Source: Pseudomonadota bacterium | GTDB taxonomy: Bacteria; Myxococcota; Myxococcia; Myxococcales; Anaeromyxobacteraceae | Assembly (NCBI GenBank): GCA_023428085.1 | Contig: JAEYZK010000438.1 | Coordinates: 1-12,546, forward strand | DNA length: 12,546 nucleotides | Reading direction: 5' to 3' | In this document: in pieces, positions 1 through 9,376 of the stretch | How the letters are laid out: every line of letters starts with the position of its first letter | How positions within the stretch are numbered: position 1 is the stretch's first letter | Notes under the pieces: model-generated | Databases searched by the model: none | What the model was told of the DNA's origin: nothing | What the model saw: only the letters and a program-made list of their open reading frames with translations | Translations under genes and position numbers: made by a program

Positions 1-151
1 TGAGCAGCGTCTCGCAGGCCACGCGGCCCTTGCGATCCTGCGCCAGGACCGCGTCGAGGACCGCGTCCGAGATCTGGTCCGCCATCTTGTCCGGGTGACC
101 CTCGGTGACGGACTCGGAGGTGAAGAGGTGGTCGTTCATGGGGGTGGGCAT
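1..151 (-). CDS. metK: S-adenosylmethionine synthetase, N-terminal 50 residues (truncated by window edge)
   Basis: MetK makes S-adenosylmethionine from methionine and ATP in the cytoplasm. The visible residues carry the family's N-terminal signature: LFTSESVTEGHPDK, then DQISDAVLDA, which holds the histidine and acidic residues of the ATP/methionine site. The start at 151 (MPTPMNDHLF) is preferred over the in-frame ATG at 139. A GAGG lies 9 bases before 151, while the bases before 139 contain no Shine-Dalgarno match. The gene is divergent from the lipoprotein gene at 292 and has its own promoter (178-206). No frameshift is seen in the visible part. Family assignment is very secure; only the exact start is open. 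Confidence 0.96.
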   Translation of the reverse strand, partial: MPTPMNDHLFTSESVTEGHPDKMADQISDAVLDAVLAQDRKGRVACETLL

Positions 152-160
152 GGGTGCGGT

Positions 161-179
161 CCTCGAAGGGGAATCGAGG
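161..179. promoter_or_regulatory. Inverted repeat at the metK start region
   Basis: TCGAGG and CCTCGA arms (6 bp, perfect) flank a 7-base spacer, just downstream of the metK -10 region. On the minus strand the proximal arm contains the GAGG that serves as Shine-Dalgarno. It could be an operator overlapping the transcription start. If transcription starts further upstream, it could instead be an RNA hairpin masking the ribosome binding site. Its function is not established. Confidence 0.35.
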
Positions 180-206
180 TTTATGCGCCACCCGGACGAG
201 TGTCAA
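178..206 (-). promoter_or_regulatory. Predicted sigma-70 promoter of metK
   Basis: The minus strand carries a perfect -35 hexamer TTGACA (201-206). An AT-rich -10-like run, CATAAACC (178-185), follows: CATAAA at 15-bp spacing or TAAACC at 17 bp. In such GC-rich DNA an exact TTGACA next to the only A/T cluster is notable. Transcription would begin near 171-173, giving a leader of about 20 bases before the ATG at 151. Confidence 0.55.
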
Positions 207-291
207 TATCGCGGATGGGCGACCGTTACTTCGGCGGTGCCCCCGGGCGGAGCGCCGGGAAGCATCCGCGCGCGCCGGGCATTGAGCCGGG

Positions 292-1524
292 ATGCGACCT
301 GCGCTCCTCGCCGCACCGCTCGCCCTGCTGCTCGCCTGCGGAGGAGGCACCTCCTCGCCCGGCGATCCGGGCTCGTCGCCCGCCGGGCCCGCCGGTCCGA
401 CCGGGAGCACCGGGCCGGCCGGCGGCACCGGCCCGAGCGGCGGCGCAGGGTGGACCGTGGTCGCCGCCGAGGGGTTCGAGCGCGGCGCGCCCGACGGTGT
501 CTTCGTCCCCGACCCCGTGCCCGACGACGGCCCGTTCGCGGACGGCGGCGCGTTCTTCCGCGCGCGCGGCGTGGTCCCGCCGGCCGCCTTCCGGGCCACG
601 GCGCCGTACGGCGACGGGGGGTGGCTCACGGTGGAGTCGTACACGCGGCGGGCCGGCGCGCGGCTCTCCGATCACGCGCACGTCGCGGCCGATCCGGCCG
701 ATCCGACGAACCGCGTGCTCGTCATCGAGGCGCGCGAGCACACCGACGCGACCGTGCTCCGCCCCACCGTCTCGCTCCCGGCGCGCTACCGCGTCTCGCT
801 CCGGGTGGGGTTCCCGTCGTTCGGCGACGGGCGGCCCGGGCGGAACGGCCACGACGGCGGCGAGACCGCCGGCCCGTGGTGGCCGGAGGACGACGCCACG
901 CGGCAGAACGGGTTCTACTGGCTGGCGATCCTCGACCACCTCCCGCGCCCCCACAACAACACCTGGATCCACCACCACCGGAAGGTGACCGTGGACTCCG
1001 ACAACCATCACCCGGCGTGGATGGAGGTCTGGGACGGGCGCCGCTTCGTCTCCTCCGGCGAGCACCCGGTGATGATGTTCGCGCTGGACGGCGCCCGCCC
1101 GGGCGACGAGCGGACCGGCCCGCCCTTCCTGTCGTGGGCCGCGGGCGCGTGGCAGCCCTCGGGCGCGGTCCGCGCGGTGGACGCCTACCTGCCCGACACC
1201 TGGTACGACGTGACGATCGAGCGCGACGGGCCGCGCTACACGGTCCAGCTCGCGGGCCGCTTCCGGTACGGCGGCGACCGCACGTACCGCGCCACGATCG
1301 ACGCCGCCGCGCGGTGCGTCTACCACTACCCGGTGGACGCCGCCGAGGCCGCAGCCGCCGGGCGGTGCGCCGACGAGGGCGCGTTCCCGTCGACCCCCGG
1401 GGCGCCGCGCTGGCCCGCGGGCGGGGCGTGGCCGGACTGGTTCATGTTCGGCGACCCGCACGCCAACTACTACGAGGGGCAGGTCCTGTACGACGACGTC
1501 GTGCTGGAGGAGTGGCGGGGCTGA
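292..1524 (+). CDS. Predicted lipoprotein with collagen-like linker and probable jelly-roll domain
   Basis: The 410-aa protein begins with a hydrophobic signal peptide ending in LLLAC, so Cys16 is the likely lipidated residue. After a short Gly/Ser/Pro stretch, residues 32-53 form seven Gly-X-Y triplets rich in Pro, Ala, Ser and Thr, a collagen-like linker. The rest (about 54-410) is rich in Trp, Tyr, His and Asp. It ends in a WPDWFMFGDPHANYYEG type of motif and a beta-strand-like VLYDDVVLEEW, which resembles concanavalin-like or polysaccharide-lyase jelly-roll folds; this fold assignment is an inference. The start is chosen because it gives a complete lipoprotein signal, although the upstream Shine-Dalgarno match is weak. 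No partner gene suggests a substrate. It may be a surface glycan-binding or glycan-degrading protein, but I do not recognise a named family. Confidence 0.82.
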   Translation: MRPALLAAPLALLLACGGGTSSPGDPGSSPAGPAGPTGSTGPAGGTGPSGGAGWTVVAAEGFERGAPDGVFVPDPVPDDGPFADGGAFFRARGVVPPAAFRATAPYGDGGWLTVESYTRRAGARLSDHAHVAADPADPTNRVLVIEAREHTDATVLRPTVSLPARYRVSLRVGFPSFGDGRPGRNGHDGGETAGPWWPEDDATRQNGFYWLAILDHLPRPHNNTWIHHHRKVTVDSDNHHPAWMEVWDGRRFVSSGEHPVMMFALDGARPGDERTGPPFLSWAAGAWQPSGAVRAVDAYLPDTWYDVTIERDGPRYTVQLAGRFRYGGDRTYRATIDAAARCVYHYPVDAAEAAAAGRCADEGAFPSTPGAPRWPAGGAWPDWFMFGDPHANYYEGQVLYDDVVLEEWRG

Positions 1525-1588
1525 ACCCCGCGGGGAGGGGGGCGAGGGGGTGGCGTCGCTCGCCGGAGCCCCGGTCGTCGGAACGCGC

Positions 1589-1594
1589 TACGCT
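1589..1594 (+). promoter_or_regulatory. Possible -10 element (TACGCT) of the 1601 gene
   Basis: TACGCT ends 6 bases before the ATG at 1601 and no convincing -35 element is seen. If it is real, transcription would start at or next to the A of the ATG. Confidence 0.25.
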
Positions 1595-1600
1595 CCGGGG

Positions 1601-2044
1601 ATGGACCTCTTCTCCCGGCGGCTCCCGCACGTCCTCACCCGCGCCGACCTCGTGACCGTTCTCACCCCGACGTACGCCGCCGCGCGCGGCGTGGACGACG
1701 AGGAGGCGGCGGAGCGCCTCTCCCAGGCGCTGGCGGTCCGGGGCGTGCTCGACGAGCTCTACGCCGCGCTCTCGACCGGGCTGCGCGACGCGCAGGGACC
1801 GCGGACCGACGTCGACGCCCTCCTCGATCGGCTCTCCGCCGGGGTGCAGGCGCGGCGCGGCAAGGTGCGGCCGGCCCCCGACACGCCAGGCGTCTCGGCG
1901 GCCCTCATCCGGATCGATCTCGAGATCGGCGTGGCGCCGGAGCCGATGCGGGCGACGCTCTCGACGCCGCGCGGCCGGGCCGTGCTGGAGGAGGGGATGG
2001 CGGCGCTCGGGCGGCACCTCGTGAAGGAGCTGCTGAAGAAGTGA
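1601..2044 (+). CDS. Hypothetical protein, 147 aa
   Basis: I do not recognise this protein. The start at 1601 (MDLFSRRLPH) is preferred to the longer 1550 start, whose extra residues look like translated intergenic DNA. No signal peptide or membrane helix is apparent, so it is probably cytoplasmic. It appears largely helical: residues about 13-60 and 105-147 are rich in Ala, Leu, Glu and Arg, with a basic C-terminus (KELLKK). A Shine-Dalgarno sequence is missing, and a -10-like TACGCT lies 6 bases before the ATG, so the message may be leaderless. A hairpin at 2093-2110 follows the gene. The G/C-biased third positions and strand match its neighbours and support real coding. Confidence 0.7.
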   Translation: MDLFSRRLPHVLTRADLVTVLTPTYAAARGVDDEEAAERLSQALAVRGVLDELYAALSTGLRDAQGPRTDVDALLDRLSAGVQARRGKVRPAPDTPGVSAALIRIDLEIGVAPEPMRATLSTPRGRAVLEEGMAALGRHLVKELLKK

Positions 2045-2092
2045 GCGCGCGCGCGACGGGCGCCGGCCTCCTCGCGCGCCCGGCGAGCGCGT

Positions 2093-2110
2093 GGCGGCCC
2101 CCCGGCCGCC
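2093..2110 (+). terminator. Candidate stem-loop terminator after the 147-aa gene
   Basis: GGCGGCC and GGCCGCC form a perfect 7-bp stem around a CCCC loop, about 50 bases after the stop codon. No T-run follows. In DNA this GC-rich such stems arise easily by chance, so the call is weak. Confidence 0.3.
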
Positions 2111-2163
2111 TCCCCGACCACCCGCGCCGTCCCCATCTTCCGCAGGAGCGGCAGGGTTGCCGC

Positions 2164-2171
2164 GGAGGAGG
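2164..2171 (+). promoter_or_regulatory. Strong ribosome binding site
   Basis: GGAGGAGG lies 8 bases before the ATG at 2180. It is the best Shine-Dalgarno match in the window and fixes the start of the membrane protein. Confidence 0.8.
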
Positions 2172-2179
2172 GTACGTAC

Positions 2180-2905
2180 ATGGCTGTCTCGGAGGCGGTG
2201 GAGAAGCACGGTTTCCCGGGGCTGGCCTGGGGGCCGATCATCGCGGGCGTGCTCCTGGCGCTCGCGGCGCACGTGGTGCTCGGGCTCGTCGGGGGGGCGC
2301 TCGGGTTCGCGGCCGAGCCCGCCGACTCGCGGGGGCTCGCCGTGGCCGCGGGGTTCTGGGCGCTCCTCACGCCGTTCGTGGCCACGCTGCTCGGCGCCTG
2401 GCTCGCCAACCGCCTCGCGGCGCGCCGGGACGAGGCGGGCACGAACCTGCACGGCGTGCTGGTGTGGGCGATCGGCCTCATCGCCGGCGCGCTGTTCCTC
2501 GCGGGCACGGCGATGACCGGGGTGGTGGGCGCGGGCAGCGCCGCGGCAGGGAACGCGAGCGCGGCCCAGGGGCTGCTCGGCGGTGATCCCGCCGTCACCA
2601 CGCGCGGGGAGGAGGCCGCGCGGCGGGCGTCGGCGACGGCCGGCGCCGGCGCGATGGCCGCGCTGTGCGGCCTGGCGGGCGCGTTCGCCGGCGCGGGGAT
2701 CGCGCGGGCGCGGCGGCGCGAGGGGAGCGGGCGGTCGTTCCCGTGGCGGATCGCCATCCAGCGGACCGACCAGCGGGACGACGAGCGCCTCGCCGAGGGC
2801 CGGTACGCCCGGGGCGCGCGGAGCGACCCGCGCCCCGAGGACGAGGTCCGCGACGTGTCCCGCGGCGAGGGGCCCGGCGCACCGGCGGACCCGTATCATC
2901 ACTGA
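2180..2905 (+). CDS. Four-helix integral membrane protein, PhnA-like/unknown family
   Basis: The 241-aa protein has four hydrophobic segments at about residues 18-43, 53-79, 93-123 and 155-175. The first pair, WGPIIAGVLLALAAHVVLG followed by WALLTPFVATLLGAWLANRL, resembles a widespread bacterial family annotated loosely as PhnA-like or hypothetical membrane proteins (Trp-Gly-x-Ile-Ile-Ala-Gly, then a second helix ending Gly-x-Trp-x-Ala-x-Arg-Leu). Its role is unknown. The C-terminal 60 residues (about 180-241) are highly charged, rich in Arg, Asp and Glu, and probably disordered in the cytoplasm. The start is well supported: GGAGGAGG ends 8 bases before the ATG. The gene stands alone and ends in front of a strong hairpin at 2927-2962. 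The family resemblance is from memory. Confidence 0.8.
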   Translation: MAVSEAVEKHGFPGLAWGPIIAGVLLALAAHVVLGLVGGALGFAAEPADSRGLAVAAGFWALLTPFVATLLGAWLANRLAARRDEAGTNLHGVLVWAIGLIAGALFLAGTAMTGVVGAGSAAAGNASAAQGLLGGDPAVTTRGEEAARRASATAGAGAMAALCGLAGAFAGAGIARARRREGSGRSFPWRIAIQRTDQRDDERLAEGRYARGARSDPRPEDEVRDVSRGEGPGAPADPYHH

Positions 2906-2926
2906 CGGTGGAGTCACGTCCTCGAC

Positions 2927-2962
2927 GAGAGAGGCCGGGCCCGTGGGGGCCCGGCCTCTCTC
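2927..2962. terminator. Bidirectional stem-loop between convergent genes
   Basis: A perfect 16-bp inverted repeat (2927-2942 with 2947-2962) surrounds the 4-base loop GTGG. It sits 22 bases after the plus-strand stop at 2905 and 22 bases after the minus-strand stop at 2984, which is the right place for a shared terminator. There is no T-run on either side, so either the stem alone stops transcription, as is common in very GC-rich genomes, or it acts as an mRNA-protecting end. Confidence 0.8.
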
Positions 2963-2983
2963 ACCTCGCGCCGGTGTCCGTCG

Positions 2984-3136
2984 TCAAACCGCGGCGGAGC
3001 CGCGCCGGATGACCGCCAGGATCAGCGAAACCACCGCGGCGATCAGCAGGATGTGGACCCACGCGCCCAGCGTCGAACCCGACGCGAGGCCGAGGGCCCA
3101 GAGCACCAGCAAGATGACCGTGATCGTCCAGAGCAT
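2984..3136 (-). CDS. Small membrane protein, lmo0937 family (50 aa)
   Basis: The 50-aa product starts MLWTITVILLVLWALGL and has two hydrophobic segments (about residues 3-20 and 26-44). These are joined by a short SGSTLGAWVH turn, and the protein ends in basic residues. This length and pattern (MLWTI, then LGLxxGxTLG, then IHLLL) match the lmo0937 (DUF5670) family of tiny membrane proteins of unknown function. The ATG at 3136 is chosen over the longer in-frame reading because GGGAGGGGAG precedes it by about 5 bases and it gives a complete family-length protein. It is on the same strand as the glycerol operon, but a 133-bp gap with a hairpin separates it from glpU, so it is probably transcribed separately. 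Confidence 0.85.
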   Translation of the reverse strand: MLWTITVILLVLWALGLASGSTLGAWVHILLIAAVVSLILAVIRRGSAAV

Positions 3137-3159
3137 GTCTTCTCCCCTCCCTGCCGAGG

Positions 3160-3165
3160 AAGATA
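3160..3165 (-). promoter_or_regulatory. Possible -10 element (TATCTT) of the small membrane protein gene
   Basis: On the minus strand TATCTT lies 23 bases before the ATG at 3136. A -35 element at normal spacing would fall inside the CCCGAG repeat tract (3175-3204), where no TTGACA-like sequence exists. Confidence 0.25.
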
Positions 3166-3174
3166 GGCACTGCT

Positions 3175-3204
3175 CCCGAGCCCGAGCCCGAGCCCGAGCC
3201 CGAG
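3175..3204. repeat. Tandem hexamer repeat (CCCGAG)x5
   Basis: Five perfect, contiguous copies of CCCGAG (CTCGGG on the minus strand) lie upstream of the 50-aa membrane protein gene and downstream of glpU. Each unit is 6 bp, so a change in copy number would shift promoter spacing by 6 bp without affecting any reading frame. Confidence 0.95.
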
Positions 3205-3245
3205 AAGGGGTGAGACCGCCCGGGGCCCTGCACCTTCCGGGACGC

Positions 3246-3269
3246 GCGCCCCGCGGTCCCCGGGGGCGC
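3246..3269 (-). terminator. Candidate terminator at the end of the glycerol operon
   Basis: GCGCCCC and GGGGCGC form a 7-bp stem with a 10-base loop, directly after the glpU stop codon. There is no T-run. The position at the end of a seven-gene operon supports the call; the simple sequence weakens it. Confidence 0.4.
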
Positions 3270-3566
3270 TCAGACGTACCTGAACACCGCCACCGCGAGC
3301 AGGGCCGAGGCGGCCGTGGCGATCCAGAGGGGGGCGCCCGTGAGCGCCATCCACGCCAGGTGAACATAGGCCGCGGCGAGGAGTGAGATGAACAGCCGGT
3401 CGCCGCGGGTCGTCACGAGGCGCAGGACGCCGCGGCGCGGCGCACCGCCCGGGGACCGCCACTCCCAGACCGCCATCGCCACCAGGGCGAGGCCGATGAA
3501 CGCGAAGAAGGCCGCGGTCTGCCACGTCCAGGCCATCCACCCGAGCCCCTGCGTGGTCGGCGTCAT
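3270..3566 (-). CDS. glpU: DUF2160 small membrane protein of the glycerol ABC transporter
   Basis: The 98-aa protein has three hydrophobic segments at about residues 17-34, 58-77 and 79-97. It shows the DUF2160 pattern: an N-terminal WTWQTAAFF, then WEW, an RRG-RGDRLFI stretch leading into helix 2, a YVHLAW motif, and a C-terminal VFRYV. DUF2160 proteins are known mainly as companions of GlpSTPQV-type glycerol transporters; the equivalent gene in Rhizobium leguminosarum is, from memory, glpU. Its molecular role is not known. A small accessory membrane subunit is plausible because it always accompanies the permeases. A GGAG overlapping the upstream glpQ stop precedes the ATG by 6 bases, and the genes are 10 bases apart, so they are probably co-translated. 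It is the last gene of the operon. Confidence 0.85.
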   Translation of the reverse strand: MTPTTQGLGWMAWTWQTAAFFAFIGLALVAMAVWEWRSPGGAPRRGVLRLVTTRGDRLFISLLAAAYVHLAWMALTGAPLWIATAASALLAVAVFRYV

Positions 3567-3576
3567 GCGGCGCTCC

Positions 3577-6322
<2,746 letters not shown>

Positions 6323-6330
6323 GGGTGGGC

Positions 6331-7440
6331 TCAGCCCTCCGCGCCGGCGCGCCGCCCGTCCGGCGCGAAGTAGAGCCCCCGCGCGATCTCCAGGCGGAAG
6401 CGGACCTCGGCGCCCACGTCGAAGCGGTGGATGCCGTGCGTCTGCGAGACCCAGGTCCCGCCGTCGAGCGCGAAGTGGACGACGCTCTCCGACCCGCTGA
6501 TCTCCGCGATCGAGACCTCCCCCGTGATCTCCACGTCTCCTCCCGCGCCCTCCCTCGACTCCGCCTGGTGAACGGCCTCATCCGGCCCCGCGATCCGCAC
6601 GTGGTGCGGCCGCAGCCCGAGCACGTACGGTCCGTCCGGCAGCGCCGCCAGCGCGCCCCGCGCCGGCCAGCCCGCGATGCGCCCCAGCTCGATCCGGTCG
6701 CCGCGCTTCGTCACCGCGGCGGTGTTGATGGGCGGGTCGGAGAACGCGCGGGCGGTGACGAGGTCCACCGGCCGGCGGTAGACCTCGGCCGAGGGGCCGA
6801 ACTGCGTGACGCGGCCCTCGTCGAGCGTGGCCGTGTGCCCGCCGAGCAGGAGCGCCTCGGCCGGCTCGGTGGTGGCGTAGACCACGGTGCACTCCCGGTC
6901 GGCGAACAGCCGCGGGAGCTCGTCGCGCAGCGCCTCGCGCAGCTTGTAGTCGAGGTTGGCGAGGGGCTCGTCGAGGAGCACGAGGTCGGCGTCCTTGACG
7001 AGCGCGCGCGCGAGCGCGACGCGCTGCTGCTGCCCGCCGGAGAGCTCGGCGGGCCTCCGCGCGAGGAGCGGGCCGAGGCCGAGCAGCTCGGCGATCCGGT
7101 GCACCCGTCCCCGCAGCTCCGCGTCGGCCACGCCGGCGACGCGGAGCGGCGAGGCGACGTTCTCGAAGACGGACAGGTGCCCGTAGTTGATGAACTGCTG
7201 GTACACCATCGCCACGCGCCGCCGCCGCACCGGGACGCCGGTCACGTCGGCCCCGTCCTGCAGGACCGCCCCGGCGGTGGGGCGCACGAGGCCGGCGAGC
7301 ACGCGCAGGAGCGTCGTCTTCCCGGCGAGCGTCGGGCCGAGCAGCACGTTGAAGCCGCGGGGCGCGAGCGCGAGCCGGGTGGGGTGGAGGTGGACCTCCC
7401 CGGCGATGCGCAGCGCGACGTCCTGGAGCGCGTAGGCCAT
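6331..7440 (-). CDS. glpS: Glycerol ABC transporter ATPase GlpS
   Basis: The 369-aa ATPase has Walker A GPTLAGKTT (35-43), Q-loop Gln81/82, canonical signature LSGGQ (133-137) and Walker B LVLLDEPLANLD (153-164). Where the switch histidine should be (YVTHD) the sequence reads YATTEP (188-193), so His is replaced by Thr191. YATTEPxEALLLGGHTATL is, from memory, characteristic of GlpS. A TOBE-type domain follows (about 240-360). It should pair with GlpT under the GlpPQ permeases. The ATG at 7440 has GGAG 6 bases upstream, but both the start codon and part of that GGAG lie in a 7-bp hairpin (7438-7455). An 82-base gap with a second hairpin separates it from glpV. Confidence 0.92.
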   Translation of the reverse strand: MAYALQDVALRIAGEVHLHPTRLALAPRGFNVLLGPTLAGKTTLLRVLAGLVRPTAGAVLQDGADVTGVPVRRRRVAMVYQQFINYGHLSVFENVASPLRVAGVADAELRGRVHRIAELLGLGPLLARRPAELSGGQQQRVALARALVKDADLVLLDEPLANLDYKLREALRDELPRLFADRECTVVYATTEPAEALLLGGHTATLDEGRVTQFGPSAEVYRRPVDLVTARAFSDPPINTAAVTKRGDRIELGRIAGWPARGALAALPDGPYVLGLRPHHVRIAGPDEAVHQAESREGAGGDVEITGEVSIAEISGSESVVHFALDGGTWVSQTHGIHRFDVGAEVRFRLEIARGLYFAPDGRRAGAEG

Positions 7441-7455
7441 GCGGGGCTCCGCATG
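7438..7455 (-). promoter_or_regulatory. Hairpin covering the glpS start codon and ribosome binding site
   Basis: On the minus strand CATGCGG, loop AGCC, CCGCATG form a perfect 7-bp stem. The glpS AUG is in the 3' arm and half of the GGAG is in the 5' arm. In the mRNA this would mask initiation and could lower GlpS and downstream output relative to GlpV. Confidence 0.5.
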
Positions 7456-7475
7456 CGAGGGGCGGCGGGAGGTCT

Positions 7476-7505
7476 CCGGGCGGGCGGCCGTTCCCGTCCG
7501 CCCGG
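7476..7505 (-). promoter_or_regulatory. Intergenic stem-loop between glpV and glpS
   Basis: CCGGGCGG and CCGCCCGG form a perfect 8-bp stem with a 14-base loop, starting 17 bases after the glpV stop. Such hairpins behind a binding-protein gene often protect the upstream message or attenuate downstream genes (malE-malF is the classic case). Here this is inferred from position. Confidence 0.45.
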
Positions 7506-7522
7506 TCGCGCCCCCGCGCGTG

Positions 7523-9262
<1,740 letters not shown>

Positions 9263-9274
9263 GCTCGCTCCCTT

Positions 9275-9292
9275 GCAGGCCTTCGCGCCTGC
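9275..9292 (-). promoter_or_regulatory. Short hairpin just before the glpV ribosome binding site
   Basis: GCAGGC and GCCTGC pair (6 bp, 6-base loop), immediately upstream of AAGGGAG on the minus strand. It may stabilise the 5' end of the processed glpV message; evidence is positional only. Confidence 0.3.
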
Positions 9293-9335
9293 GTGGCAGT
9301 CCGACGCAGCGTCCATAACGGCAACGCCGGGGCAT

Positions 9336-9365
9336 GTTCGCTCCCTTTCGTTTGTGCTCGGTTCG
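9336..9365. promoter_or_regulatory. Weak second GlpR-type operator in the glpD-glpV gap
   Basis: Three adjacent 10-bp blocks, GTTCGCTCCC, TTTCGTTTGT and GCTCGGTTCG, match the core GTTCRTTT of the 11049-11078 repeats at 6/8, 7/8 and 6/8 positions in the same phase and orientation. The first block is also the complement of a Shine-Dalgarno-like sequence, which weakens the case. No clear promoter for glpV was found nearby. Confidence 0.35.
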
Positions 9366-9376
9366 GGGCGGGAGGA

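Noticed and set aside
152..291. SAM riboswitch in the metK leader
   Set aside because: The predicted leader is about 20 bases and contains no multi-stem structure or motif of a known SAM/SAH riboswitch that I can recognise.
226..1461. Minus-strand open frame opposite the lipoprotein gene
   Set aside because: No domain or signal is recognisable, whereas the plus frame has a lipobox, Gly-X-Y triplets and a balanced composition.
3175..3204. CRISPR-like array
   Set aside because: The units are contiguous hexamers with no spacers, so this is a simple tandem repeat.
9263..9316. N-terminal extension of GlpV from the ATG at 9316
   Set aside because: It would bury the signal peptide behind 18 polar residues and has no Shine-Dalgarno; the 9262 start has both.
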